From: Pseudohongiella sp.
GTDB lineage: Bacteria; Pseudomonadota; Gammaproteobacteria; Pseudomonadales; Pseudohongiellaceae
Assembly (NCBI RefSeq): GCF_011050365.1
Contig: NZ_DRFV01000008.1
Coordinates: 186,001 to 250,000, forward strand
Length of the DNA stretch: 64,000 nucleotides
Reading direction: 5' to 3'
Below the pieces are notes generated by a model, which saw nothing but the letters and a program-made list of their open reading frames with translations, was not told the DNA's origin and ran no database searches. Positions 37,493 through 45,532 of this stretch are shown here, in pieces. The position numbers and the translations under genes are program-made. Numbering within the stretch: position 1 is the first letter of the stretch; the number at the start of each line of letters is the position of its first letter.

Positions 37493-38959
37493 TTATCCGA
37501 AAAAACCGTGCAGGTACCAGTCATGCTGCCGCGGCTGCGTTGATGAGTTGCGCGCCAGATCCTGGTAGATCCAAAGCAGCAGCCCCTGTGCATTAGCGGC
37601 AACATAATAATCGCGTCGTATACCCTGATCCTGCCACCAGCGTGTTTCGATGCGCCGCGGACCGCGTAATAACGTCAACGGAGAAAGATAGTGCAACTGT
37701 TGATGTCGGATGACCAGCGGGCGGGGCGGCTGCAGCAACCAGCATGGATTATGGCTGGTAGTGTAAGCGCTGTCGCTGCTGCCGACATCATCCTCTGCCA
37801 CGGATGTCAGATAAGGTACCATGCGGGTCGCAAATTCGGGGCAGTAATCCTGTTGCAGTAAAAATCTCTGCACACCACGGCTGCCCAGTTTGGCTGCCAG
37901 TGTATCAAGCAGATGCGAGCCGTGCCTGTCAGCGGCTGTGCGCTGTTTTTGCTGATAGCCACCTTCGGGTTGAAAGTGAGCAAGGTGTCTGACCTGCAGA
38001 GTGATCGAGTAAACCTCGCCGGCAAAAGTTTTTTCCGCCAGCTGTGTTTCCAGCAACAGCAAAAATAGTCGTGCTGTGCGTCCGGCTTTACGTACATTGA
38101 CGGTGATACTGTCGTGCTGATCAGATTTGCTGTCAGTTGCCTGTCCCCTGTGACCATAATCAAACAGGAACTCCAGTCGGTCGGTGCACAAGTGGTTTTT
38201 CTTTAGAAACGCTTCAAGCTGGTGTAGAAGTTTTTCGCAGGCAGATATAATCTGTTGTACAGAATGCAGGCCATGATCGGCGTCAAAAGACTCATGATAC
38301 TCAGCTTTTGCCTGCCAGCGCGGGCGACTCTCCGGCCGCAGCCCAAGGCAATTTTCAATGTAATCACTGAAGTGTCTGCCAAATCTTATACGCAGTTCCG
38401 TCAATGGTAGGCGCCAGATATCCCTTAAATTGAAAAGGCCACATTGGGCAAGCTTTCTGCGCACCCGCAGGTCAATAGCCAGAGTATGGGTGGGGATGCT
38501 GCCGAGACGTGAGCGCAGGTCCTCAGGTGTGCCGATGGCGGCTTCCTGCCCGGCCCGTGCGATCAGCAGGCTGGCGCTGGCGCTGGGAGTCACTGCCTGA
38601 AAGTATTGGGTGTGTCCCAAGTGTGAGGCGATACCGGATTCAATGCTCTGTCTGATACGCGCCAGACCGCCGAAATAACGCAGGCTTCTGCTTACCTCCA
38701 GCACCAGTGCATCATCCCCGTCGAGGCTTATGTAATCACTGATGTTCTGACAGTGTTGTGCCGCCAGAGAGGTGGCAGATGTCTCTGAATGTGCAATGTC
38801 CGGCAATTCCGGAAAATAAATCGCATACCACAGACCTGAACGCTTGCTGCGTACGGCACGGCTACGTGGTACCTGCGGCTGGGGCGAGTGCCTGTTGGCT
38901 GCGCGTGCACTGCCACGCGGGGTGCGGGCAAACGGCTGGTTCTGCCTGCGGCTTAGCAT
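37493..38959 (-). CDS. imuB: ImuB, catalytically inactive Y-family polymerase-like mutasome subunit
   Basis: Organises the SOS mutasome by linking DnaE2, ImuA and the beta clamp. The 488 residues have a Y-polymerase-like fold (palm/fingers about 40-250, little-finger-like 250-400). The N-terminal catalytic strand reads WYAIYFPELPDIA instead of the DMDAFFASVE form of active enzymes, so the acidic metal ligands are missing as in other ImuB. A 40-residue Arg/Pro-rich N-terminal tail is unusual. Its start overlaps the imuA stop by 7 bp (ATGCTAA), indicating coupling. It is convergent with the HD-GYP gene. Confidence 0.92.
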   Translation of the reverse strand: MLSRRQNQPFARTPRGSARAANRHSPQPQVPRSRAVRSKRSGLWYAIYFPELPDIAHSETSATSLAAQHCQNISDYISLDGDDALVLEVSRSLRYFGGLARIRQSIESGIASHLGHTQYFQAVTPSASASLLIARAGQEAAIGTPEDLRSRLGSIPTHTLAIDLRVRRKLAQCGLFNLRDIWRLPLTELRIRFGRHFSDYIENCLGLRPESRPRWQAKAEYHESFDADHGLHSVQQIISACEKLLHQLEAFLKKNHLCTDRLEFLFDYGHRGQATDSKSDQHDSITVNVRKAGRTARLFLLLLETQLAEKTFAGEVYSITLQVRHLAHFQPEGGYQQKQRTAADRHGSHLLDTLAAKLGSRGVQRFLLQQDYCPEFATRMVPYLTSVAEDDVGSSDSAYTTSHNPCWLLQPPRPLVIRHQQLHYLSPLTLLRGPRRIETRWWQDQGIRRDYYVAANAQGLLLWIYQDLARNSSTQPRQHDWYLHGFFG

Positions 38960-39717
38960 GGCAGTTTAATGCGCACCCGTCCCTGTCTGTGACTGCCGCG
39001 TGCCTTGAGCACCTGAACGTCCATGTTGCGGTAACCGGCTTCACTGACTGGCGCGCTGCTCAGTTGTAACTGCAGTGTTGACGGTGAGTGTGCTGCCGGT
39101 CGCTGGTGAAACAGAACTCCCAGGGTATTGCCTTCGCGCGCAGCCAGTTGCAGGCGGCGGATAACTCGGGCGCTGAGCCAGTTCTGCCATGCCAGCACCA
39201 GTCCGCATTCTTCCGACTGCAGAGCCTTTTCAATACTCCACAAAGCCTGGTTGCAACTGGTCTGGGCGGGCACCACAAAACTGTTGCGGGTATTGACGCC
39301 CATCTGGGCCAGTGCCGGCCCGTGCAGCGGATAGGGTGGTGCAATCCAGAGGATCGACGTCTGTTGCTGGCTGCGTTCACGCAGCAGGGGCGCCAGTAGC
39401 TGCAATTCGCCAATCCCGGCCTGCTTGTTGACGACTTCGATAAGCCCCGATTGCGGCCATGCTCCCCAGGGCAGCAGCGCATCCAGCTCTGCATGACCGG
39501 TGCTTTGGCCAGCGTCGCCCGTGGTCTCCGCCGCAAATGGCGTGGGATCGCAGGTAAAAAGGTCGTCCGGGAAAAAGTCACCACTACGTTGTGTGCCGGG
39601 TCTGGCAGAGGCTTGTTGAGTGTTGCCGCGCCACAGGTCCTGCGTTTGTTGCAGCAATTGGTCGACCTTGTGTTCCGGCGTGGTTGCCGTGGTGCCTGTG
39701 GGTACGTTTGTGTTCAT
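38953..39717 (-). CDS. imuA: ImuA, SOS mutasome accessory protein (RecA/SulA-like)
   Basis: ImuA is a RecA-like ATPase-fold relative needed for DnaE2-dependent mutagenesis. The 254-residue protein (start at 39717, GGAG seven bases upstream) shows HAELDALLPWGAWPQSGLIEVV near 90-110, the place where RecA has its Walker A, here degenerate. It continues with TSILWIAPPYPLHGPALAQMGV, GLVLAWQNWLSARVIRRLQLAA and NTLGVLFHQRPAA. ATGs at 39723 and 39795 are in frame, but the latter precedes the LexA box and is excluded. It is coupled to imuB. Confidence 0.9.
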   Translation of the reverse strand: MNTNVPTGTTATTPEHKVDQLLQQTQDLWRGNTQQASARPGTQRSGDFFPDDLFTCDPTPFAAETTGDAGQSTGHAELDALLPWGAWPQSGLIEVVNKQAGIGELQLLAPLLRERSQQQTSILWIAPPYPLHGPALAQMGVNTRNSFVVPAQTSCNQALWSIEKALQSEECGLVLAWQNWLSARVIRRLQLAAREGNTLGVLFHQRPAAHSPSTLQLQLSSAPVSEAGYRNMDVQVLKARGSHRQGRVRIKLPC

Positions 39718-39761
39718 CTGCATGCTCCGGTGCCGGTCAACGAGTTTCGGGCGTCTTGGAG

Positions 39762-39777
39762 CTGTAAATATATACAG
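39762..39777 (-). promoter_or_regulatory. LexA box upstream of imuA-imuB
   Basis: CTGTAAATATATACAG is a perfect CTGT-N8-ACAG site with an AT-alternating centre, 45 bp before the imuA start. Together with the box at 31922-31937 it places both halves of the mutasome under SOS control. It could also control anything transcribed rightward from here. Confidence 0.92.
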
Positions 39778-39994
39778 TATATTGCTTTCGGGCAAGTGCC
39801 GATATAGAGGTAAGGGGGATAATTTAATGCAAAAATTGCAAAATATTTACAACGAATGATTGTCAAGTCCCTATTATTGTATTACTGTTCAGCATGTTAG
39901 CAAAGATATCTTGATAGTTTGTTAGGTAGTAGACTTAATTAACTGGAAAGTGGAACAAATAAATAATTAGATCGTTAACAGTAGCGGACATCTC

Positions 39995-40087
39995 ATGAAG
40001 CGCAAACCAGATATGCTAATGGTCGTTGTCGTTATGTTTGGACTCAGTGTCCTGCTTAGCGGTGTAGCACAAAGCGGCTTGTTATAA
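39995..40087 (+). CDS. 30-residue single-helix membrane protein
   Basis: A short reading frame begins MKRKPDMLMVVVVMFGLSVL and ends ...GVAQSGLL before TAA. It has a strongly basic start (KRK), one hydrophobic helix of about 17 residues and a short polar tail, the standard form of a small inner-membrane protein with the N terminus inside. GCGGA lies about 8 bp before the ATG. A possible promoter is TTGATA (39911-39916) and TTAATT (39935-39940). It ends 9 bp before the convergent 3' end of fau. I have an impression that similar KRKPD-starting miniproteins occur in other gammaproteobacteria but cannot verify it. Function unknown. Confidence 0.55.
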   Translation: MKRKPDMLMVVVVMFGLSVLLSGVAQSGLL

Positions 40088-40096
40088 ATCAAGGGC

Positions 40097-40744
40097 TTAC
40101 AGAGCCTTTGGGGCGGGTAAACGTTGTTTTACCGTATGGTAGCGCCTGGCTGTTACCAGGGCATCCAGTGCCACGTCCCAGACTGCCGGCGTGAGCCCCT
40201 CAGCCACCTGCTGGCATTCGTGAGCCAGCCCGATCAGGGTGGGTCTGCTGCATTGGCGGCGCCGGAAAGCAAAAGTCCGGTCATAATACCCCTTGCCCAT
40301 ACCGATACGATTGCCCGCGTCATCAAAACCCACCAGTGGCATCAGCACCAGGTCCAGCCTGCGTGGCGACACGATGTGCCTGAGACCTGGCCTGGGTTCC
40401 GGAATACCCCAGCGGTTGTAGCTTAGCCGGTCGCCCGGTCTGATCCGGACGAACAGCATGCGGTCCTTTTTGACAGGGTGCAAAACCGGCAAATAGCAGG
40501 CTTTGCCTTGCTGCCAGGCGCGGCGCAGTGCCTGGCCTGGATCAATTTCTCCATCAATAGCCTGATATAAGGCAATCCGGCGTGCGCATTGCCAGGCGGG
40601 TGCCCGGCATAGCCGTCGCGTCACTGCGTGGGCGGCATGGCGTTGCTGGCTGACAGAAAGCTGTCGCCGGGCGCGACGCAAGCGCTGGCGCAGAGCGTTA
40701 AGTGTGGCTGGCGTTTGTTGTGGATCCGGTAATGGAGGCTTCAT
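40097..40744 (-). CDS. fau: 5-formyltetrahydrofolate cyclo-ligase
   Basis: Converts 5-formyl-THF to 5,10-methenyl-THF using ATP, returning stored folate to the one-carbon pool. The 215-residue protein has the Arg-rich N-terminal helix (RRARRQLS), CYLPVLHP, and the conserved ATP/Mg loop GMGKGYYDR followed by LIGLAHECQQV. The position right after the 6S RNA gene, on the same strand, matches the ssrS-ygfA (fau) arrangement in many gammaproteobacteria, where the two are cotranscribed. The 3' end is 9 bp from the small membrane-protein gene on the other strand. Confidence 0.95.
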   Translation of the reverse strand: MKPPLPDPQQTPATLNALRQRLRRARRQLSVSQQRHAAHAVTRRLCRAPAWQCARRIALYQAIDGEIDPGQALRRAWQQGKACYLPVLHPVKKDRMLFVRIRPGDRLSYNRWGIPEPRPGLRHIVSPRRLDLVLMPLVGFDDAGNRIGMGKGYYDRTFAFRRRQCSRPTLIGLAHECQQVAEGLTPAVWDVALDALVTARRYHTVKQRLPAPKAL

Positions 40745-40811
40745 GCATTAAACAGGCATGTTGATCGGAAGGTTGTTGGCACCAGCATGATTAACTGGAA
40801 GATCACAGCGA

Positions 40812-40996
40812 GTGGAAGCCACCCAGAGTACCGCTGCCGAAATAGTCCTGAACCCACAGGTTCAGGTGGTGGCTCCAGCGATGTATCAGGCTTTCCGTCG
40901 TGCGGACATGCTCAACAACATCATTGCGAAGAGCCTCCGGAGTAACAGATATCGGCTCAAGAACATTTTCAGCTGGCCTGTACTCCAGGTGACTAT
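40812..40996 (-). ncRNA. ssrS: 6S RNA
   Basis: Regulatory RNA that binds sigma-70 RNA polymerase in stationary phase. Location is diagnostic: between zapA and fau, same strand. The minus-strand sequence has a closing stem of 12 pairs, CACCTGGAGTAC (40991-40980) with GTACTCTGGGTG (40831-40820), a conserved CTTGAGCCGATAT near the 5' side, GTTGAGCATGTCCG around the middle and the paired CCTGAACC/GGGTTCAGG near the 3' side, all recognisable from E. coli 6S. A -10 TATACT (41008-41003) predicts a start at about 40996. The length of about 185 nt is normal. Exact ends are estimated. The remainder of 40745-41096 holds the leader of fau and the 6S promoter. Confidence 0.92.
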
Positions 40997-41096
40997 GAAA
41001 TGAGTATATAGAAGTTATTTTGGGGTATCGAGCAAAAGCGAGAATTTTTTTGTAACAGTGTCGCCTGTCAGTCTGAGGGGGGCTGCAGCAGCGGGC

Positions 41097-41420
41097 TTAC
41101 AGCTCGATCTGACGGGCACTGTGCAATGCCCGTTCGATTTTGTCTTCCAGATATTTGATCTGTTGCGCCGAACTGTGGCGCGCCTCATTGATCTGACGGT
41201 TTTTCTGCAGCAGCTCGTGAGTGATATTCAGTGCCGCCATCACGGAAACTTTTTCCAGGCCATGAATGGTGCCGCGCGCCTTGATTTTTCGCATGTTCTC
41301 GTCAAGGTAACGTGCAGATTTGAGCAGTGCATCCTGTTCTGAAGGCGGGCAGCTGATCTGGTACTCGCGATCAAGGATCTTGACAACGACCGTGCTGGCT
41401 TCTTGCTGTGGATTACTCAT
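41097..41420 (-). CDS. zapA: Cell division protein ZapA
   Basis: Binds FtsZ and bundles protofilaments at the division ring. A 107-residue protein with the ZapA globular head (VVVKILDREYQISCPPSEQDALLKSARYLDENM) and a C-terminal coiled coil (about 65-107) rich in Gln, Glu and Arg. Followed by 6S RNA and preceded by the TIGR02449 gene on the same strand, 13 bp away. This order is conserved in gammaproteobacteria. Confidence 0.95.
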   Translation of the reverse strand: MSNPQQEASTVVVKILDREYQISCPPSEQDALLKSARYLDENMRKIKARGTIHGLEKVSVMAALNITHELLQKNRQINEARHSSAQQIKYLEDKIERALHSARQIEL

Positions 41421-41433
41421 AAGGGGTTCACAC

Positions 41434-41649
41434 TCAGGCGCCTTGCGACTGTTCCATGGATCTCAGACGACTGAGCACCGATTCCAGTCGGCTTCTGGCC
41501 TGGCGGTTGTTCTCCAGTAGTTGCTGGCGTTCCGTTTGCCAGTTATGCTGACTGGCGCGCAGCAGCTGGTTTTCCTGCTTCATAGCGGCACACAATGCGA
41601 TCAGGGCATTGATTTTTTCATCAAGGGTATTGAATTGATCGTCGTTCAT
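41434..41649 (-). CDS. TIGR02449-family small coiled-coil protein (ZapB-like)
   Basis: A 71-residue, almost wholly helical protein (LDEKINALIALCAAMKQENQ onward, heptad-like spacing of Leu and Ile; Gln- and Arg-rich second half). Proteins of this family regularly precede zapA and have been likened to ZapB, a coiled-coil partner of ZapA. The ATG and the GAT-rich start are unambiguous. Function in division is inferred from synteny and structure. Confidence 0.85.
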   Translation of the reverse strand: MNDDQFNTLDEKINALIALCAAMKQENQLLRASQHNWQTERQQLLENNRQARSRLESVLSRLRSMEQSQGA

Positions 41650-41780
41650 ATCGATTAAGTACGCAAGAGACTCTTGTCAGTACGCAGGAGACCCTGCCGG
41701 CCGGTTCAGTTGCTGGACCCTTACTATAGAGAGCTGGCTGTGGGCGGTCAATAACACGAGACATAATCGCAGGAAAATGT

Positions 41781-43157
41781 ATGACAAAGCGTAAATCACA
41801 GCACCCGGACCAGGCCGCTGGCGTGAACAAAGCCTCCGCAGCCGATTGTTATGTGCAGGCGAAAAAGCGTCGCCGTGCCCTGATGGGCAAACTGGGCAAG
41901 AAAAGCATAGCCCTGCTCAGCGCGGCACCGCAGCGCACCCGCAGCAATGACACCGAATACCCCTACCGACAGGACAGCGATTTTTACTACCTGACCGGTT
42001 TTACCGAAGATGACGCGGTGCTGGCGCTGATCCCCGGACGCAAACAGGGCGAGGTTGTACTGTTTTGTCAGCCCAAGGATAAAACCAAAGAACTCTGGAC
42101 CGGTATTTTGACCGGGCCGGAACAGGCCAGAGCCCGTTTGTTGCTCGACGAAGCGTATCCCATCAGTATGATTGATGAGATTCTGCCCAGCCTGATGGAT
42201 GGTTGTGAGCGGGTGTATTACTGTATGGAGCGCGAACCGGCATTTGACAAGCGTGTCAGTGGCTGGGTGCAGAATATTCGCAGCCGGGTACGTATGGGCG
42301 CCAGAGCGCCGCAGGAATTTGTCATGCTGGATCCGCTGCTGCATGAAATGCGCCTGTTCAAAAGCAAAAGCGAGATTGCGCTGATGCAGACCGCCGCTGA
42401 CATTTCCGCCCGTGCCCATAAACGCGCCATGCTGGCTGCGCGCGAAGGCCGTCATGAATACCATCTGGAAGCTGAACTGTTGCATGAATTCATGATGTCA
42501 GGCAGTCGTGCGCCAGCCTACAACAGTATCGTCGCTGCCGGCGCCAACGCCTGCATTCTGCATTACATCGAAAACCGTGAACCTTTGCGTGACGGTGATC
42601 TGGTGCTGATCGATGCCGGCTGTGAATATGACTACTACGCCGCCGACATCACCCGCACCTTCCCGGTCAGCGGTCAGTTCAGCAAAGAGCAGAAAGCCCT
42701 GTATGACATCGTGCTCAAGGCTCAGCTCGAGGCTATCGCAGTGACCCGTCCCGGTGTGCCCTGGGATGAGCCTCACCATGTCACGGTACGGGTTATTACC
42801 GCTGGCCTGGTTGAGCTGGGGCTGCTGAAAGGCGACCCGGGCAAATTAATCGAAACCGGCGCCTACCGTGACTTTTACATGCACCGGGCCGGTCACTGGC
42901 TGGGCATTGATGTGCATGATGTGGGCAGCTATCAACGCAACGACAAACCCCGTCGGCTGGAACCGGGCATGGTGATGACAGTCGAACCGGGAATTTATGT
43001 GTCGCCCGACAACCACAAAGTGGCGAAAAAATGGCGCGGTATCGGTATCCGGATAGAGGACGATGTACTGGTCACCAAAACCGGCAATAAAGTATTGTCT
43101 GATGGGGTGCCCAAAACCACCGGGGAAATTGAAAGCTTGATGGCCCAGCGGGCATAA
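41781..43157 (+). CDS. pepP: Xaa-Pro aminopeptidase (aminopeptidase P)
   Basis: Cleaves the N-terminal residue from peptides with proline in second position; a dinuclear Mn enzyme of the pita-bread fold. The 458 residues have an N-terminal creatinase-like domain (YPYRQDSDFYYLTGF) and a catalytic domain with metal ligands in LIDAGCEYDYYAADITRTF (two Asp), HRAGHWLGIDVHDVG (His), TVEPGIYV (Glu) and GIRIEDDVLVT (Glu). The first 20 residues are Lys/Gln-rich. It is followed after 28 bp by ubiH, as in other gammaproteobacteria; the UPF0149 gene often found before pepP is missing. Confidence 0.96.
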   Translation: MTKRKSQHPDQAAGVNKASAADCYVQAKKRRRALMGKLGKKSIALLSAAPQRTRSNDTEYPYRQDSDFYYLTGFTEDDAVLALIPGRKQGEVVLFCQPKDKTKELWTGILTGPEQARARLLLDEAYPISMIDEILPSLMDGCERVYYCMEREPAFDKRVSGWVQNIRSRVRMGARAPQEFVMLDPLLHEMRLFKSKSEIALMQTAADISARAHKRAMLAAREGRHEYHLEAELLHEFMMSGSRAPAYNSIVAAGANACILHYIENREPLRDGDLVLIDAGCEYDYYAADITRTFPVSGQFSKEQKALYDIVLKAQLEAIAVTRPGVPWDEPHHVTVRVITAGLVELGLLKGDPGKLIETGAYRDFYMHRAGHWLGIDVHDVGSYQRNDKPRRLEPGMVMTVEPGIYVSPDNHKVAKKWRGIGIRIEDDVLVTKTGNKVLSDGVPKTTGEIESLMAQRA

Positions 43158-43185
43158 GCCCGGACAGGAACGGCAGACACAGACC

Positions 43186-44481
43186 ATGACAGACAAGACA
43201 CTGAAGCCTGAATACGACATCGTCATCGCGGGAGGCGGCCTGGTCGGTGGCAGTTTTGCGCTGATGCTCGAGCACCTGGCGCGGGACAGCGGTCTGCGTG
43301 TTCTGCTGCTGGATGCTGCTCCGGTAGCCAAAACAGATGACAGTGACGGTGATGATTTCGACGCACGCAGCACCGCTTTGTCCTGGGGCAGCCGCCTGAT
43401 CTATGAACAGGCCGGTCTGTGGCCGGCCCTGGCCGGTGCGGTCACGGCCATTCGTGATATCCATGTGTCGGATCGCGGGCACTTTGGTGCGACGCGACTG
43501 CACAGTGACGAGATGGGTGTCGAAGCGCTGGGCTACGTCGCAGAGAATCGTCATTTGGGGCAAGCCTTGCAACAGGCGTTGCGCGACAGCAGGCAGCTGA
43601 CAATGCGGTCACCGGCCAGTGTCGAACGGGTTCAGCCGCTCAGCGATGGTGCCATGTTAACCATTAGTGGCGCCGAGCTGGACTCCATCAAGACTCGCCT
43701 GCTGGTATTGGCCGACGGTGGCCGCTCCAGTCTGTGCCAGCAGCTGGGTATCAGGTTGCAGAAAAAGCAGTATGACCAGCAGGCCCTGATCTGCAATATC
43801 GCTTTCGCTGAGGATCACCACGGCCAGGCTTTCGAGCGTTTTACCGATACCGGCCCGTTGGCGGTGCTGCCGCTGGCTGACCACAGCAGCGGACGCGAAC
43901 GCCAACACCGTGGCGCGCTGGTGTGGACGCTGGCTGATACCGGATCAGGGGATAACGAGCCCGGCCAGCAGTACAGTGCGCAGCGCATCATGGCATTGCC
44001 GGAGGCTGATTTCATCGAGACCCTGCAGCAACGATTTGGCTGGCGGCTAGGCCGGATCACACATGCAGGTGCCCGGTCACTTTTTCCACTGGCGCTGACG
44101 GTGGCGGCAGAGCAGATTCGTCCCGGAATTGTTTTGCTGGGGAATTCTGCCCATACCTTGCATCCGGTTGCCGGTCAGGGTCTGAACCTGGCGCTGCGCG
44201 ATGCACGGGCACTGGCCGAATTGATTGTGGCAGCACATAAAACCAACCGGAACCCCGGTTCAATGGATGTGTTGCAGGCATTTCTGGCAGCACAGTCGGG
44301 CGACCAGGCCAATACCATTGCCTTCAGTGACCTGACCACCCGCCTGTTCTCCAATACACAGCCCGCGTTGGCGCTTGGGCGCAATCTGGGTTTGTTGCTG
44401 ATGGATCTGATGCCGCCGGCCAAAGGCTGGTTTGCCCGTCAGGCCATGGGCATGGCCGACAGGCGCTCCGTCAGTCCCTGA
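43186..44481 (+). CDS. ubiH: 2-octaprenyl-6-methoxyphenol hydroxylase UbiH
   Basis: FAD monooxygenase of ubiquinone synthesis. The 431-residue protein has the dinucleotide fold IVIAGGGLVGGSF (residues 11-23), the DG motif region (LADGGRSSL) and the GD-type motif LLGNSAHTLHPVAGQGLNLALRD, in which the usual GDAAH is GNSAH, as in UbiH proper. It is 28 bp after pepP and paired with the related ubiI-like gene at 45533; assignment of H versus I rests on order and this motif. Confidence 0.9.
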   Translation: MTDKTLKPEYDIVIAGGGLVGGSFALMLEHLARDSGLRVLLLDAAPVAKTDDSDGDDFDARSTALSWGSRLIYEQAGLWPALAGAVTAIRDIHVSDRGHFGATRLHSDEMGVEALGYVAENRHLGQALQQALRDSRQLTMRSPASVERVQPLSDGAMLTISGAELDSIKTRLLVLADGGRSSLCQQLGIRLQKKQYDQQALICNIAFAEDHHGQAFERFTDTGPLAVLPLADHSSGRERQHRGALVWTLADTGSGDNEPGQQYSAQRIMALPEADFIETLQQRFGWRLGRITHAGARSLFPLALTVAAEQIRPGIVLLGNSAHTLHPVAGQGLNLALRDARALAELIVAAHKTNRNPGSMDVLQAFLAAQSGDQANTIAFSDLTTRLFSNTQPALALGRNLGLLLMDLMPPAKGWFARQAMGMADRRSVSP

Positions 44482-44492
44482 GTGTCGGGCGG

Positions 44493-44930
44493 TCAGTCAG
44501 CTGCCATCAACTCGCGAATACTCTCCACGCGCTCACGGTTTACGCCCAGGTCGCTGTGTCCCAGCCGTGAGGCCGAACGCACGTGTATCTGGCCTGACGC
44601 GGGGTCAGCCAGAAACTCGACATCATCCACAAACCCCATCAGGCGGCTGGTAAATTCGGCGTGAATATAATTGCCGTCGTCGGTCACAATCACGGCCTGG
44701 GGCATCTGGCCAAGCGCGGCGCGCACTGCGGCGATATTGCCGGTCAGGGGGGCAATTGCATGGCTTTCGCGCTGCTCAAAACTGGACACACAATTAGGTG
44801 AGTCCGGGCAAGTTGCCAGTTGATTGTTTTGTACGCCCAGCGTTGTCGGTCGTTCTCCGGCACAGGAAATAAGCGTCAGTAGTCCCACAATCATCAATCC
44901 TCGTGCAGTGGTTCGAATTTTTGTATGCAT
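44493..44930 (-). CDS. DUF1499-family lipoprotein
   Basis: A 145-residue protein from the ATG at 44930 (MHTKIRTTARG). It has a lipoprotein signal with lipobox LISC|A, so the mature protein is probably lipid-anchored in the envelope. The DUF1499 core follows: CPDSPNCVSS, then IHAEFTSRLMGFVDDVEFL and IHVRSASRLGHSDLGVNR, typical of the family, whose function is unknown. It lies on the opposite strand between ubiH and the ubiI-like gene, 39 bp downstream of the MaoC-like gene. Confidence 0.88.
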   Translation of the reverse strand: MHTKIRTTARGLMIVGLLTLISCAGERPTTLGVQNNQLATCPDSPNCVSSFEQRESHAIAPLTGNIAAVRAALGQMPQAVIVTDDGNYIHAEFTSRLMGFVDDVEFLADPASGQIHVRSASRLGHSDLGVNRERVESIRELMAAD

Positions 44931-44969
44931 GGTTGTTGTCCTGAAGTGTTGTGGCAAAGAAACTGATGA

Positions 44970-45437
44970 TCAGCCGGTGACGGCCAGGCTCAGCGATTCG
45001 GCAATCATCGCCGGCTTGTCCTGATTTTCTATTTCCACGGTGACCTGATGCTTGATCAGGTATTGGCCCGGATTTTTCTCGGTGATGCTGTGCATGACAA
45101 AGCGGGCGCGGATACGGGAGCCGACGCGCACCGGGTTCAGGAAACGTACCTTGTCCAGACCATAGTTGATGGTTATTTTGGTGCCGCTCAAACGCACCGT
45201 GCCAGCTTCGGCGCCCAGCATGCTGAGCAGCGACAGGGTCAGATAACCGTGGGCGATGGTGCCACCAAACGGTGTCTCCACCTTGGCGCGCTCTTCGTCC
45301 AGATGAATAAACTGATGGTCACCGGTGGTATCAGCGAACTGATTGACCTGTTGCTGGCTGATGGTGTGCCACTGGCTGGTGCCGGTTTCTGTGCCAATCA
45401 GGGCTTGTGCCGCGTCCAGGCTCATTTCTGCTGTCAT
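44970..45437 (-). CDS. MaoC-fold (R)-enoyl-CoA hydratase-like protein
   Basis: A 155-residue single hot-dog domain. The catalytic hydratase motif is FADTTGDHQFIHLDEERA (Asp and His of the D-X4-H signature), followed by GTIAHGYLTLSLL. Family members hydrate trans-2-enoyl-CoA to (R)-3-hydroxyacyl-CoA; some have other acyl substrates. An AGCAGGAG site lies 10 bp before the ATG. It is divergent from the ubiI-like gene and precedes the DUF1499 gene. Confidence 0.88.
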   Translation of the reverse strand: MTAEMSLDAAQALIGTETGTSQWHTISQQQVNQFADTTGDHQFIHLDEERAKVETPFGGTIAHGYLTLSLLSMLGAEAGTVRLSGTKITINYGLDKVRFLNPVRVGSRIRARFVMHSITEKNPGQYLIKHQVTVEIENQDKPAMIAESLSLAVTG

Positions 45438-45532
45438 GGATGATAAACTCCTGCTGTTAAGGCTGATTTGATACCGTTATGATAAACCGTAATATAGACG
45501 ATGCGGCAAAAGACAGATAGGGCGAGTTGTGC

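Noticed and set aside
41650-41780. Missing UPF0149 (ygfB) gene or its remnant before pepP
   Set aside because: The 131-bp gap is too small and shows no decayed frame; only two short direct repeats around GTACGCA are seen.
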